Source of the DNA: Clostridia bacterium
GTDB taxonomy: Bacteria > Bacillota > Peptococcia > DRI-13 > SM3-B62
Direction: 5' to 3'
Assembly: GCA_018433675.1 (NCBI GenBank)
Contig: JAHDQS010000001.1
Coordinates: 106,232 to 170,231, forward strand
Length of the DNA: 64,000 nt
The notes beneath the pieces are model-generated. The model made no database searches and had not been told where the DNA came from. It worked only from the letters and a program-made list of their open reading frames with translations. The translations under genes and the position numbers were made by a program. Position 1 is the stretch's first letter, and each line of letters starts with the position of its first letter. Positions 32,898 through 45,903 of the stretch are shown piece after piece.

Positions 32898-34634
32898 CTA
32901 TATGGTAAATCGCTTTACAGCTTCCTCTTGTTTATTAGCAAGCTCGCTTAATGTCTCGCTGGATTCACTGACTTGCTGTGCTCCCTGACTTTGTTGTTCA
33001 ATTCCAATTACCATTTCCTGAACCTGCTTCACTACTTCAACAACCGATTCTGTCGCCATTTCCATCGCTTTCGCCATTTCTTCTGCTGTAGCACTCTGTT
33101 CTTGAGATTCTGCCGCTAATTCTTCAGACTTACTCAGTACTCCGTTTATTTTGTCCTTAATCAGTGAAAACTGCTGAGATGCCCGTTCCACCTCAGTTGT
33201 GATCTTATCAATCATATCTACTACCTTATGAGTTGCTTGATCAGCTCTCTGTGAATCCTGCTGGATATCTTGCAGGATATCGCTTATCTTTTGGGTGGCT
33301 ACCTCACTATTTTCAGCCAATTTTCTTATTTCGTCTGCCACTACTGCAAATCCTCTGCCTGCCTCTCCCGCTCTCGAAGCCTCTACTGCAGCATTAAGAG
33401 ATAGAAGATTGGTCTGACCGGCGATTGATCTAATGAGATTTACTATTTCCTCGATGCTCTGCGCATTTCCTGCTAAATACCTAACTAATTCCGAAGTCTC
33501 CTTCACTTCTTTATTTACATTGGTCATTTCTTTTCTAATATCTTGAATAATTATATCTCCATCAATTGCCTCTTTCCCTGCATCTTGTGCCATTCCCGAC
33601 AGGCTTGCGACTGATTCTGCAGCACTTTTTGCCGAAATGGATACCTCTTGCACACTAGTTCCCACTTCCTCCACTATGGCCGATACATTTGTGGAATTAT
33701 CGCTAATATTTGAGGCCTGACTATTAATTTCCTCAGTAGTAGCACTTTGTTCCTGAGCAACAGCTGCAAGATTATGAGCCGAACTGTACACACTCTGAGA
33801 ATTAGCTAAGATATTCCTAACGGCTTCTCTCAAGTTTACAGCCATTTCATCAAGTACCACAGCCATTTGAGAAATCTCATCCCTTCCTTTTGTCATAAAC
33901 TTAACTGTAAGGTCCCCGCTCCCAAATATTTTTCCCTGCTTGGATAATTCTTGAACCGGCTTGATAACCGACCTCACTAACATTATGCCGAGCAATAATA
34001 CAATGATCAATGTTATTCCGGTCGTATAGATAATTACGTTTGTCAGTCTTTCCTGCTCCGCTTGTTTTTCAATAATAATCTCTCCCGCTATTGTTTCTAA
34101 AAGCTCCCCTATGGCATTGATGCCTTCCCTCGCACTTTCAAAACTTGCATCTATAGTGCTGTCATACTCAACAACAACCCCTTTTTTTAGTTCAGCTATG
34201 ACAAGATCAGTAGAATTTATCCACTCATTAAAGTCCTTCTCAAATACCTCATTATATTCAAAAACGCTTTTTGATTCCAATTTTACGCTGTTCCATTTTT
34301 CTTTTCTCTGTTCTAAGATCGACATGGCTTGTCCGACCCTGTCCTTAGCCTGTTCCACATTCTCTTGATAGTCCTTAACTTGCTGGTCGAATTCAGAAGT
34401 ATTAGGTTCTAGATCAAATATTTTACTTTTTGCAAGAAGCGCTTGATACATGTCCCTATCCGCGTTTAGTATCAAATTGCTGCCGGTGAAACTTTCTTCG
34501 TGCAGTGTATAGATAAGGTCACTGCTCATAGTTTTTGAGCTGCTATTTAATAAATACACCACTATAACCAGGATTATTAACGGTACAAGCAAAATGACAG
34601 CCAATTTGGTCTTAAAATTAATTTTGTTTAGCAT
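32898..34634 (-). CDS. Methyl-accepting chemotaxis protein
   Basis: About 578 residues. Membrane helix (about 9-31), a four-helix-bundle ligand domain outside the cell (about 32-190), second membrane helix (about 195-215), HAMP, and a long cytoplasmic signalling coiled coil with the hairpin tip [20 protein letters not shown] then [20 protein letters not shown]. It relays ligand binding to CheA and thus to the flagellar motor. ATG at 34634 follows AGGAGG; a longer frame adds 11 residues. No che or fla genes are nearby. The ligand is unknown. It implies motility or at least chemosensory signalling. Confidence 0.93.
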   Translation of the reverse strand: MLNKINFKTKLAVILLVPLIILVIVVYLLNSSSKTMSSDLIYTLHEESFTGSNLILNADRDMYQALLAKSKIFDLEPNTSEFDQQVKDYQENVEQAKDRVGQAMSILEQRKEKWNSVKLESKSVFEYNEVFEKDFNEWINSTDLVIAELKKGVVVEYDSTIDASFESAREGINAIGELLETIAGEIIIEKQAEQERLTNVIIYTTGITLIIVLLLGIMLVRSVIKPVQELSKQGKIFGSGDLTVKFMTKGRDEISQMAVVLDEMAVNLREAVRNILANSQSVYSSAHNLAAVAQEQSATTEEINSQASNISDNSTNVSAIVEEVGTSVQEVSISAKSAAESVASLSGMAQDAGKEAIDGDIIIQDIRKEMTNVNKEVKETSELVRYLAGNAQSIEEIVNLIRSIAGQTNLLSLNAAVEASRAGEAGRGFAVVADEIRKLAENSEVATQKISDILQDIQQDSQRADQATHKVVDMIDKITTEVERASQQFSLIKDKINGVLSKSEELAAESQEQSATAEEMAKAMEMATESVVEVVKQVQEMVIGIEQQSQGAQQVSESSETLSELANKQEEAVKRFTI

Positions 34635-34763
34635 AAGTGTGCCTCCTAGTTTGAATGATTTCGACAAATTCCTTGTTTTTTCGACATTGTCTTATTTCCT
34701 AATTTATTTCGTTTATCCTTCCTGCTCAATTACCTATCGGGACTCTGTACTGTACCCTCATCA

Positions 34764-34796
34764 ATAAAAAAACACCTCGCATTAAGTTACGAGGTG
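34764..34796 (-). terminator. Terminator of serS
   Basis: On the minus strand CACCTCG and CGAGGTG arms (34796-34773) followed by TTTTTTT, about 50 bases beyond the serS stop. Confidence 0.85.
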
Positions 34797-34846
34797 CTAC
34801 TCTTTTATCACAGCATTAATAGCAACGAATACTACATCACCATTTA

Positions 34847-36127
34847 TTATTCCGCCGTGATTCTTTCCTTGCCTCCCATGTAGGGACGCAACTTCTCAGG
34901 TATCACAACGCTACCGTCTTCTTGCTGGTAGTTCTCCAGGATCGCCGAGGTTGTTCTGCCGATGGCCAAACCTGAGCCGTTTAAAGTGTGGACAAACTCC
35001 GGCTTGCCCTTCTCTTGCGGACGGAAGCGGATGTTGGCGCGTCTGGCTTGAAAATCCACAAAATTACTGCAAGAGGAAATCTCTCTGTAGGCCCCAAAAC
35101 TCGGAAGCCAGACCTCTATATCGTACGTTTTTGCCGCGGAAAAGCCTAAATCCCCGGTGCAAAGGCAAACCACCTGATAAGGCAGCTCCAAAAGCTGTAA
35201 AACTCTTTCCGCATTAGCCGTCAGCCTTTCCAATTCTTCGTAAGACTCTGTAGGATGAACAAATTTCACCATTTCCACCTTGTTAAACTGATGCTGTCTA
35301 ATCAGCCCTCTGGTATCCCTGCCGTGGGCTCCCGCCTCGGCACGAAAGCAGGGACTGTAAGCGACATGATAAAGTGGTAAATCTTGCTCCGATAAAATTT
35401 CTCCGCGATAAATGTTCGTCACAGGAACCTCCGCCGTAGGTATTAAGAAGTAATCGGTATTCTCCAAATGAAACATGTCTTCTTCAAATTTTGGCAGCTG
35501 CCCGGTGCCTACCATGCTATCCCTATTTACCATAAAAGGCGGTAATATTTCCGTATATCCGTGCTCAACCGTATGCAAATCAAGCATAAAATTGATCAAA
35601 GCTCTCTCTAGACGTGCTCCCGCCTTTTTATAAAAGGTAAACCTGGCCCCCGTCACCTTGGCCGCTCGCTCAAAATCCAGAATATCCAACCCTTCGCCGA
35701 TTTCCCAATGCGGTTTCGCTGCAAAACTGAAGTCCCTGGGAGTTCCCCACTGCCGTTCCAGCCTGTTGCTTTCCTCATCCGCTCCTACCGGGACCGTACT
35801 GTGGGGGACGTTTGGTATTGTCATGACCAGGGCTGTTAATTCTTCGTCAATCTGCCTTATCTCCTCGTCCATCTCCTTTATTTGCTGCGAGACGGCTCTC
35901 ATTTCCTTAACGAGATTTTCGGCATCTTGTCCTTCTTTTTTCATAATTCCTATCTGTTCCGAAACCGTGTTTCTGTTGCTTTTTAGTTTTTCAACAACAC
36001 TTAACCTTTCGCGGCGTTGTTCATCAACCTTAATGAACCGGTCTATGACTTCAGCCCCACCGTTACGGTCAACCATGTTCTTTTTTGCAATTTCAGGATT
36101 GCTGCGTATGAGTTTAATGTCCAGCAC
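34847..36127 (-). CDS. serS: Seryl-tRNA synthetase
   Basis: 426 residues, class II synthetase. N-terminal coiled-coil arm (about 25-105) that grips the long variable arm of tRNA-Ser; catalytic core with motif 2 ([20 protein letters not shown]) and motif 3 ([19 protein letters not shown]). Charges the three serine tRNAs encoded in this window. Follows serA by 41 bases and is probably cotranscribed with it from the T-box leader. Full length. Confidence 0.97.
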   Translation of the reverse strand: MLDIKLIRSNPEIAKKNMVDRNGGAEVIDRFIKVDEQRRERLSVVEKLKSNRNTVSEQIGIMKKEGQDAENLVKEMRAVSQQIKEMDEEIRQIDEELTALVMTIPNVPHSTVPVGADEESNRLERQWGTPRDFSFAAKPHWEIGEGLDILDFERAAKVTGARFTFYKKAGARLERALINFMLDLHTVEHGYTEILPPFMVNRDSMVGTGQLPKFEEDMFHLENTDYFLIPTAEVPVTNIYRGEILSEQDLPLYHVAYSPCFRAEAGAHGRDTRGLIRQHQFNKVEMVKFVHPTESYEELERLTANAERVLQLLELPYQVVCLCTGDLGFSAAKTYDIEVWLPSFGAYREISSCSNFVDFQARRANIRFRPQEKGKPEFVHTLNGSGLAIGRTTSAILENYQQEDGSVVIPEKLRPYMGGKERITAE

Positions 36128-36168
36128 AGAACAAACCCCCTTTCGCTTGATTCAAGGTTAATCCTCTC

Positions 36169-37752
36169 CTAAAAGGCCATATGCGTTGCGTTTTCAACAT
36201 CCTGTATTTCATTGATTTTGCTCATTACCTCTTCCTCTACCGGGTGGTCAACCGTTAAGATCATCAGCGCTTTACCTCCCGGCTTTTTCCTGGCCAGCTG
36301 CATTCCGGCAATATTAACATCCTTTTCGCCGAGGATCATACCGATCTGTCCGACAAATTTCGGCCTGTCCTTATGCAGAATCAGGATTAGATTTCCCTCA
36401 GGTTGAATATCCAACGAGAATTCATCAATACTCAGTATTCTAACCTGGCCGTTCTTAAAGACCGAACCGGCACAATAGCGGGACCATTTCCCATTACCCT
36501 TAATGGTAACGCTTATCTTATTTGTATAATCCTCTTTTTGCATGCTCTTGGTTTCATTGACAATGATCCCTCTTTGCTTGGCAACTATAGGCGCATTTAC
36601 ATAGTTCACCGCATCGTGCAACGAAGGGCGCAGAAGGGCTTTTAAAAAGCTGTTCGTTAAAGAATTGGTTTCTATTTTTGTTATTTCTCCAACGTATTTT
36701 AGTTCAATTTTGTCGATAGGACCTTCGGCCAGGCTGGCGGCAAGCTTGCCCAGCTTTTCTGTCAGTTCAATATATGGCTTGACCACTTCCATTTGTTCCG
36801 GCTTAACAAAAGGAATATTGACAGCGTTTTGTACCGGTTCTCCACGTAGAACACGAATTATTTCACTGGCTACATCCAACGCTACATTGACCTGTGCCTC
36901 TTGGGTCGAAGCACCCAAATGCGGCGTTGCAACCACCTCCGGCAGTTTGAAAAGCGGGCTTTCGGTCTGAGGTTCCTTTTCATAAACATCAAGCGCCGCC
37001 CCGGCTACCTTTTTATTTATAATTGCTTCATACAAAGCCTCTTCGTTAATGAGCCCTCCTCTGGCAACATTCAATATCCTTACCCCGTCCTTCATTTTTG
37101 CAAACTGTTTTTTGCCAATCATATTTCTTGTCTCATCAGTCAACGGCATATGAACGGTAATAAAATCACTCTCTGCCAGCAACTCGTCAAGAGTAGCTCG
37201 TCTTACTCCCGCTCTTTGTGCTGCCTCTTCTGTAACATAAGGATCATAAATTATCACATTCATCCCGAAGGCCTTGCACCTTTTCCCAACCTCAGAACCT
37301 ATTTTTCCAAACCCGATGATACCCATATTTTTGTTGCGCAACTCAATCCCCATATATTTGGAACGGTCCCACTTTCCTTTACATAGTGATTGATAAGCCT
37401 GAGGAATATGCCTTGCCAAGGCCAGCATCATACCCATGGTATGCTCCGCGGCAGATGTGGTATTCCCGTCAGGTGTGTTGACAACGACTATCCCTTTTTT
37501 TGTGGCAGCCTCAACATCAATATTATCGACACCAACACCTGCCCTGCCTATTACCTTTAATTTTTCAGCATTCTCAATGATTTTTTTCGTTATCTTTACC
37601 CCGCTTCTAACTACAATAGCTTGGGCTTCTTTAGCCAGCTCACACAGTTCATCTTCCGTTTTCTTGAGCTGAACGTCTACTTCTACACCTTCTTCTTGTT
37701 TGAAGATGTTTAATCCCTGCTCCGAAATGCTATCACATACTAATACTTTCAT
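36169..37752 (-). CDS. serA: D-3-phosphoglycerate dehydrogenase
   Basis: About 527 residues, first step of serine synthesis, oxidising 3-phosphoglycerate with NAD. Long form: substrate and NAD-binding domains (GRAGVGVDNIDVEAATKKG, nucleotide motif GIIGFGKIGSEVGKRCKAFG, catalytic LDVYEKEP then ATPHLGASTQEA), an intervening domain (about 310-445), and a C-terminal ACT domain (about 455-527) for serine feedback. ATG at 37752; the 9 upstream codons of the open frame run over the ribosome site. Preceded by a T-box leader, so transcription should rise when uncharged tRNA-Ser accumulates. Confidence 0.95.
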   Translation of the reverse strand: MKVLVCDSISEQGLNIFKQEEGVEVDVQLKKTEDELCELAKEAQAIVVRSGVKITKKIIENAEKLKVIGRAGVGVDNIDVEAATKKGIVVVNTPDGNTTSAAEHTMGMMLALARHIPQAYQSLCKGKWDRSKYMGIELRNKNMGIIGFGKIGSEVGKRCKAFGMNVIIYDPYVTEEAAQRAGVRRATLDELLAESDFITVHMPLTDETRNMIGKKQFAKMKDGVRILNVARGGLINEEALYEAIINKKVAGAALDVYEKEPQTESPLFKLPEVVATPHLGASTQEAQVNVALDVASEIIRVLRGEPVQNAVNIPFVKPEQMEVVKPYIELTEKLGKLAASLAEGPIDKIELKYVGEITKIETNSLTNSFLKALLRPSLHDAVNYVNAPIVAKQRGIIVNETKSMQKEDYTNKISVTIKGNGKWSRYCAGSVFKNGQVRILSIDEFSLDIQPEGNLILILHKDRPKFVGQIGMILGEKDVNIAGMQLARKKPGGKALMILTVDHPVEEEVMSKINEIQDVENATHMAF

Positions 37753-37834
37753 TCCTTGTCTACCCCTTTCCAAACTCATTTTTCATTACAATCAATGATT
37801 GCTGTTGGGTTCCGGAAACCTTATCGTATAAAAC

Positions 37835-38085
37835 AAAAAACCCTCGTCCCTCTACCGGATTTACCGGTTGGGGACGAGAGCTACTCCCGCGTTGCCACCC
37901 TTTTTGAAGAATACGACCATGCCGACTCTTCCTCTTGATTATCCATGCATAACGGACATGACCGCTGGCTTTCACCATATCCTCCGGGGCGGACTTCACC
38001 TTATGACCTATCGGTTTGCACCTTCCACCGACTCTCTGGTAAGTCTTTCAGTTACTTTCCCCATCATCGTTAATCTTTATGGAGC
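37835..38085 (-). promoter_or_regulatory. T-box leader of serA-serS, probably serine-specific
   Basis: On the minus strand the T-box core AAGGGTGGCAACGCGGG (37902-37886) precedes a terminator whose arms CTCGTCCC and GGGACGAG enclose the ACCGG hairpin, ending in TTTTTT (37841-37835). Upstream are AGAGAGTCGGTGG and GGTGCAAACC-type Stem I elements. A GAA-AGC-C segment (AGC at 37970-37968) could be the specifier loop with a serine codon; another AGC lies four bases on. Serine specificity is inferred from this and from serA-serS downstream. The leader takes up most of the gap between serA and ackA. Confidence 0.85.
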
Positions 38086-38152
38086 AATAATAATATTACT
38101 ATTAAGTGGTATTCTACAGCATAATCTTCTCCCTGGCAAGACTATTTTTCTG

Positions 38153-39364
38153 TTATAGCTTTGCTTTTCCGCTCTTGAAAATCTCGTATGTATCTCGAGC
38201 AATCATCAACTCTTCATTGGTTGGAATCACAAGCACTCTTGTCTTAGCATCATCTGCCGATACATCCGCTTCTACGCCGCGGGTAAAATTCTTGTCTTTA
38301 TCGATTTTTACGCCTAAGTAATCTAATCCTTCACAGATCTTCAACCGCATTGAAGCCGAATTTTCTCCTAATCCTGCGGTAAAGACTATGGCATCCACCC
38401 CGTTGAGTACCGCGGCATAGGAACCGATATATTTCTTAACAGCGTAAGCGAAACGATCCAATGCGATCTGAGCACGCTCATTTCCGTCCTCAACCGCACT
38501 CTTCTCGATATCTCTGAAATCACTGCTGACCCCGGATAATCCCAGCACACCGCATTTTTTGTTAAGCATGTTATTGATTTCTTTAATCCCCCAGTTTTCC
38601 TTTTCCATCAGGTAACATATAATGGAGGGATCCAAATCCCCTGGTCTGGTGCCCATTACGATACCCTCAAGGGGAGTGAAGCCCATACTGGTATCAATAC
38701 TTTTCCCATCTTTAACCGCCGCTATGCTTGAACCGTTTCCTAAATGACAGGTAATAATTCTACTCTTGCCTTCAGCAAGCTTCAGCATTGCAACCGCACG
38801 CTGGGATACATATTTATGAGAGGTTCCGTGAAAACCATATTTGCGAATTTTATACTTCTGATAATACTCATAAGGAATACCATAAAGGTACGCTTTTTCG
38901 GGAATTGTTTGGTGAAAAGCGGTGTCAAAAACTCCCATCTGCTTAATTTTCGGCAGTATTTTTTGACAAGCTTTAATCCCCATAATGTTCGGAGGATTGT
39001 GCAACGGCGCAAGATCACTATTCCTGCGCAATGACTCAACTACCTCTTCAGTGATAAGTACGGAGCCTGAAAAATCTTCTCCGCCATGAACAACACGGTG
39101 TCCAATAGCCGTGAGCTCCTCGACGGACTTCAATGCCCCGTATTCGGGACTCGTTATGGCATTAATGACGAGAGAAATTGCTTTTTCATGATCGTTTATC
39201 TCTTCCTTAATGACATGCTTTTCCTTTCCCCTGCTGTGGTTGAGGACAGAGCCTTCCATCCCGATTCTTTCCACAAGTCCTTTGGCTAAAACAGCTTCGT
39301 TCTCCATATCAAATAACTGATATTTTAACGAAGAACTCCCACAATTAATAACTAAAACCTTCAA
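38153..39364 (-). CDS. ackA: Acetate kinase
   Basis: 403 residues. Converts acetyl phosphate and ADP to acetate and ATP. N-terminal [19 protein letters not shown] (phosphate 1), central [32 protein letters not shown], and [15 protein letters not shown] near the C-terminus, with the catalytic Arg and His in RRVVHGGE-like and FDTAFH segments. No phosphotransacetylase gene is adjacent. Together with NifJ it provides substrate-level phosphorylation from pyruvate. ATG with AGGGGGAAGG upstream. Confidence 0.97.
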   Translation of the reverse strand: MKVLVINCGSSSLKYQLFDMENEAVLAKGLVERIGMEGSVLNHSRGKEKHVIKEEINDHEKAISLVINAITSPEYGALKSVEELTAIGHRVVHGGEDFSGSVLITEEVVESLRRNSDLAPLHNPPNIMGIKACQKILPKIKQMGVFDTAFHQTIPEKAYLYGIPYEYYQKYKIRKYGFHGTSHKYVSQRAVAMLKLAEGKSRIITCHLGNGSSIAAVKDGKSIDTSMGFTPLEGIVMGTRPGDLDPSIICYLMEKENWGIKEINNMLNKKCGVLGLSGVSSDFRDIEKSAVEDGNERAQIALDRFAYAVKKYIGSYAAVLNGVDAIVFTAGLGENSASMRLKICEGLDYLGVKIDKDKNFTRGVEADVSADDAKTRVLVIPTNEELMIARDTYEIFKSGKAKL

Positions 39365-39471
39365 GATTCCTTCCCCCTGACTTGATGATAATGTTTTTTA
39401 AACCCGAAATAACAAACCTTCTGTTATGTTACACTATTCACAAACCATTGACAATACCCAAGCATGACAGG

Positions 39472-41925
39472 CTAAAATGATAAGGACATCTGATCGTTCT
39501 CTTTACTTACCACCTTTGCTAAAGCGACGACCCTATCTTCCTTAGTCATCCTCATGATTGTAACACCCTGCGTTACCCTACCCATCTGTGAAATACCGTT
39601 GACAAAAACCCTAATCATAATCCCGTCCTGGGTAATCAGCATGATCTCATCGCCCTCGTAAACAACCATGATCCCGGCAACAGCTCCGTTGCGCGGGGTC
39701 ATTTTTAAGTTAAAAATACCCTTGCCTCCCCTTTGCTGTTTGCGATACTCGGAAAGCTTAGTTCTTTTACCAAAGCCATTTTCCGTTATCACTAAAAGAT
39801 CGGCATTTTCCTTATAATTGTCCATCCCTATTACCATGTCTTCATCGCCCAGCCTAATACCTATAACGCCGCGGGCTGTTCTACCCATACTGCGCACATC
39901 ACTCTCCCCGAAACGAATAGCATGTCCGTTTCTTGTCGCCATGATTATTTCGTCATTGCCACGGGTTAACCTTACCCCTACCAACTCATCATCCTCATCA
40001 AGGGTCAGTGCAATAATTCCGTCCTTTCTGGATGAATCGTATTCGACCAGGCTTGTTTTCTTCACAATACCCTTCTTCGTAGCGGTAAGTAAATACTGGC
40101 CCTCCTCATAGCTCCTGACAGGAATAACAGCTGTTATTACGTCGTCACCGGCGATATTAATCAGATTGACTATGGCCGTTCCTCTCGCCTGGCGGGTAGC
40201 CTCCGGTATTTCATAGCCTTTCAGTCTATAGACCTTACCCTTATTGGTAAAGAACAGCAGGTAGTTGTGGGTGGTTGTAATAAAGAGGTGCTCCACAAAA
40301 TCCTCTTCCTTTGTCGTCATCGCCGTTATGCCCCTGCCGCCTCTTTTTTGGTTGCGATAAGTGTTGATTGGCTGGCGCTTAATATAGCCGCTGTGAGAAA
40401 TGGCAACAACAATATCTTCTTCGGCTATCAAATCTTCAGTTTCCAAATTCTCGGCCTCATAACTAAACTGTGTGCGCCTTTCATCACAGAATTTGTCCTG
40501 AATTGCCATTATCTCTTCCTTGATAATCTCCAGTACCTTTCTCTCATCGGCCAGTACGTTGCGAAAATAAGCGATTTTTGAGATTAACTCAGCGTATTCG
40601 CTTTCCAACTTTTCTCTTTCCAGTCCCGACAATTTGCCCAGGCGCATATCGACAATCGCCTGTGCTTGCTTGTCCGACAGGGCAAAACGTTCCATTAAAT
40701 TGTTTTTTGAAGTCTCAATATTTTTCGAGCCTCTAATGATCCGAATGACCTCATCAATGTGATCAATGGCTATTTTCAAGCCCTCAACAATATGAAGCCT
40801 TTCTTCTGCTTTTCGCAAATCATATTTTGTACGCCTGACGATAATGTCCTTCTGGTGCTCCAGATAGTAAAAGAGCATCTCCTTAAGAGTCAGAACTTTA
40901 GGCTGTCCATCAACCAACGCCAACATTATTACCCCGAAATTATCCTGCAGCTGTGTTTGTTTATAGAGTTGGTTGAGAATAACCTGAGCGTTAACATCCC
41001 TTCTCAGCTCAATAACCATCCTCATCCCATTGCGATCCGATTCGTCCCTTAAATCTGTTATTCCGTCGATTTTTTTATCCCTTACTAGTTCGGCTATTCT
41101 TTCAACTAGTTTTGCTTTATTGACGAGATAAGGAAGCTCGCTCACAACTATCCGCAATTTACCGTTATTCATTTTTTCAACCCGGCTTACCGCTCTGACA
41201 GTTATGGAGCCACGACCTGTTTCGTAGGCCTGCCTGACACCTTTCAGTCCCAAGATGGTCCCACCACCTGGAAAATCAGGTCCCTTGACGATTTTCATCA
41301 GTTCCGCAGCCGTGATATCAGGGTCGTCAATCAAAGCAACAACTGCATCTATAATCTCGCCAATGTTGTGGGGTGGAATATTTGTCGCCATTCCTACGGC
41401 AATCCCCGAGGAACCATTGATAAGAAGGTTAGGAATACGGGAAGGTAGTACAGAGGGCTCTTCCAGGCTATCGTCGTAGTTTGCCACAAAATGAACTGTG
41501 TCTTTTTCAATACCCCGCAACAATTCTAGAGCAATCTTCGACATACGAGCCTCGGTGTAACGCATGGCTGCTGCGGAATCACCGTCAATTGAACCAAAGT
41601 TCCCGTGTCCGTCTACCAAAGGATAACGTGTGGAAAAGTTTTGGGCCATCCGCACCATGGAATCATAAACAGCAGTGTCACCATGGGGATGGTACTTACC
41701 AAGGACATCCCCGACAATACGGGCTGACTTTTTATGCGGCTTGTCCGGTGTCATACCGGTTTCATGCATCGAATATAGGATACGCCTATGAACTGGCTTT
41801 AAGCCGTCCCTTACATCAGGAAGCGCCCTGCCCACAATAACACTCATAGAGTAATCAATATATGATTTTTTCATTTCCTCTTCTATCTTTATCGGTAATA
41901 CTTTCCCCTCAACATAGGTATCCAC
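39472..41925 (-). CDS. gyrA: DNA gyrase subunit A
   Basis: 817 residues. Winged-helix/tower domain with catalytic Tyr ([13 protein letters not shown]), quinolone-determining region [17 protein letters not shown], then the six-bladed C-terminal wrapping domain with the GyrA box QRGGKGI and a repeat of the type RGGRGI earlier, which identifies gyrase rather than topoisomerase IV. In the quinolone region the residue after GD is T rather than S. Downstream of gyrB, with one small gene between. Full length. Confidence 0.97.
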   Translation of the reverse strand: MDTYVEGKVLPIKIEEEMKKSYIDYSMSVIVGRALPDVRDGLKPVHRRILYSMHETGMTPDKPHKKSARIVGDVLGKYHPHGDTAVYDSMVRMAQNFSTRYPLVDGHGNFGSIDGDSAAAMRYTEARMSKIALELLRGIEKDTVHFVANYDDSLEEPSVLPSRIPNLLINGSSGIAVGMATNIPPHNIGEIIDAVVALIDDPDITAAELMKIVKGPDFPGGGTILGLKGVRQAYETGRGSITVRAVSRVEKMNNGKLRIVVSELPYLVNKAKLVERIAELVRDKKIDGITDLRDESDRNGMRMVIELRRDVNAQVILNQLYKQTQLQDNFGVIMLALVDGQPKVLTLKEMLFYYLEHQKDIIVRRTKYDLRKAEERLHIVEGLKIAIDHIDEVIRIIRGSKNIETSKNNLMERFALSDKQAQAIVDMRLGKLSGLEREKLESEYAELISKIAYFRNVLADERKVLEIIKEEIMAIQDKFCDERRTQFSYEAENLETEDLIAEEDIVVAISHSGYIKRQPINTYRNQKRGGRGITAMTTKEEDFVEHLFITTTHNYLLFFTNKGKVYRLKGYEIPEATRQARGTAIVNLINIAGDDVITAVIPVRSYEEGQYLLTATKKGIVKKTSLVEYDSSRKDGIIALTLDEDDELVGVRLTRGNDEIIMATRNGHAIRFGESDVRSMGRTARGVIGIRLGDEDMVIGMDNYKENADLLVITENGFGKRTKLSEYRKQQRGGKGIFNLKMTPRNGAVAGIMVVYEGDEIMLITQDGIMIRVFVNGISQMGRVTQGVTIMRMTKEDRVVALAKVVSKENDQMSLSF

Positions 41926-42043
41926 GCAATCACTCCTATATCACGATAATAACGTATTTTCGTTTACCATTTGTAGTATAGTCTTTTTACCTGATTAAAT
42001 CAATTTTTTGCCCTTCAAAAAAATAAACCCCCTTGAGCGGGAG

Positions 42044-42397
42044 TCAACTCGTGAGGCCGTATATCAACGACTTCAACTTTTCAAACTGAAAGGGTTTTTC
42101 GAGAAAACCCTCTGCCCCCACCCTGGCAGCCATAGCAGGCAAGGATTCATGGGCGGAAAAAAGGATAAGGGGTATATTTTTTGTCCGGATATCCTGCTTC
42201 AAATGCAGGGCAACCTCTTCCCCGTTCATCTCGGGCATACGCATGTCTAGGATAATCAGATCGACCCTATCCTCTCGCAAAGCCTTTAATGCCTTTTTGG
42301 GAGAGGAAAAAGTCAGCGGAGTGTGTCCCTCTAATTCCAAGTACAAGCCCATTGCCAACAAAATTCCTTTTTCATCGTCAATTATCGCCACCCTCAA
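42044..42397 (-). CDS. Stand-alone response-regulator receiver protein
   Basis: About 117 residues, a single receiver domain with no output domain: acidic pair IIDDEKG, phospho-acceptor Asp in LIILDMRMPEMNG, Thr/Ser at LFSAHE, and Lys in GFLEKPFQFEKL. Start is TTG at 42397, 8 bases after GAGG; the GTG at 42406 overlaps that site. It stands alone between gyrB (stop 42553) and gyrA (start 41925) on the same strand. Partner kinase not in the window. It could be a phosphorelay intermediate (Spo0F-like) or a CheY-like effector; the sequence does not decide. Confidence 0.85.
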   Translation of the reverse strand: MRVAIIDDEKGILLAMGLYLELEGHTPLTFSSPKKALKALREDRVDLIILDMRMPEMNGEEVALHLKQDIRTKNIPLILFSAHESLPAMAARVGAEGFLEKPFQFEKLKSLIYGLTS

Positions 42398-42552
42398 ACA
42401 TATCACCTCATCAATAAAGTAAGTTAAGAACGAATATACGCATATATTCTATCCAATCCCTTCTTACCTGACAATGAGTATAATATGTCTATGAATGTCT
42501 GCTTTTGGCTTATTTTTATATATTATGTTGTTATTTGTCGAATACCAATAGG

Positions 42553-44720
<2,168 letters not shown>

Positions 44721-44747
44721 ACTATACTCCACCCCTTATCTTCTATC

Positions 44748-45875
44748 TTAATTCTTATTTTCCATGACTCTTCCTCTCTCGATATATAATCTTTTTACCG
44801 AAGTATTCCTACCCCAATCGACAGGAATATCTTCAGTACTGGTTATAAAGCACTGTATTGCCCTTTCCCTGATCGTATTGATAAGCTGTGTCCTCCTATT
44901 AACATCCAACTCCGACATAACATCATCAAGCAACAGCAAAGGATACTCTCCTGATTCCGCTTTAAAAAATTCCAACTCTGCCAACTTAATGGCTAAGACA
45001 GAAGTACGATGTTGTCCCTGAGAACCGTAATACTTTAAATCATTCCCGTTAATAGAAAACTTTAAATCATCTCTGTGAGGACCCCAGAGGGACATACCCC
45101 TTTTAATTTCATCATTTTTATATCTTAGCATCTCTTCTTTTAATATTTTTTCTACGTCACTTTCTTTTTCAACCTCTATCTCTTTATTTATAACATACTT
45201 GATTTCAAGATTTTCTTCTCCATCTGTCAATTTTCTTTGTACCAACCTTGTTAGGGGAGATAATTTCCCCAAAACAGTCAATCTTTTTTTTATAATATCG
45301 TTTCCCGCAGCCAATAATTGTTGATCCCAGACTTCAAGCTGCTCCTTACTTTTTGGCCGGTGTTCCATTTTTTTTAGCAAATTATTGCGTTGACTTAAAA
45401 TGCGATTGTATTGTTGCAGCCTGACGTAATAACCCGGATTGGCCTGAGAAATATCATTATCCAGTAATCTCCTTCGTTCGGCAGGAGACCCCTTGATAAT
45501 ATTTAGATCTTCGGGTGCAAAAAGAACCGTCGTTAAATTACCTAAAAGCTCGGATAGTTTATTTATTTTTAGTCCATTAACCTTAATCTCCTTTAAACTC
45601 TTTTGATCGGTCTTGAAGGTAATTTCAATACCGGTACTGCCAAGCCTGCTTTTAATTTTCCCTGCAACATAAAAAAAATCTTTTTTCCATTGTATCAATT
45701 GAGCCTCTCTGGCCGGACGATAAGATTTTCCGGTGGCAAGGTAATTAATCGACTCCAGTAAATTAGTTTTTCCCTGTGCATTCGAGCCTACTAAAATATT
45801 GATTTGAGCAAGGAAATCCTTATTTACATCTTCATAATTACGAAAGTTTTTTAAAACCAATTTTTCCAAGTACAC
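44748..45875 (-). CDS. recF: DNA replication and repair protein RecF
   Basis: About 375 residues, SMC-like ATPase that helps load RecA at gaps. Walker A VGSNAQGKTNLLESI, signature region YYGSQGQHRTSVLAIKLAE, Walker B PLLLLDDVMSELD. The start is GTG at 45875 (VYLEKLVLKNFRNYEDV), with GGGGAG 8 bases upstream; the ATG at 45893 lies over that site. Located between dnaN and remB, the conserved order. Confidence 0.95.
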   Translation of the reverse strand: MYLEKLVLKNFRNYEDVNKDFLAQINILVGSNAQGKTNLLESINYLATGKSYRPAREAQLIQWKKDFFYVAGKIKSRLGSTGIEITFKTDQKSLKEIKVNGLKINKLSELLGNLTTVLFAPEDLNIIKGSPAERRRLLDNDISQANPGYYVRLQQYNRILSQRNNLLKKMEHRPKSKEQLEVWDQQLLAAGNDIIKKRLTVLGKLSPLTRLVQRKLTDGEENLEIKYVINKEIEVEKESDVEKILKEEMLRYKNDEIKRGMSLWGPHRDDLKFSINGNDLKYYGSQGQHRTSVLAIKLAELEFFKAESGEYPLLLLDDVMSELDVNRRTQLINTIRERAIQCFITSTEDIPVDWGRNTSVKRLYIERGRVMENKN

Positions 45876-45903
45876 CAGAAAAACTCCCCACATCAGGATC
45901 TAA

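Noticed and set aside
32557-32908. Plus-strand open frames over tRNA-Ser(TGA)
   Set aside because: Same artefact: the reading passes through the tRNA and no ribosome site or family is present.
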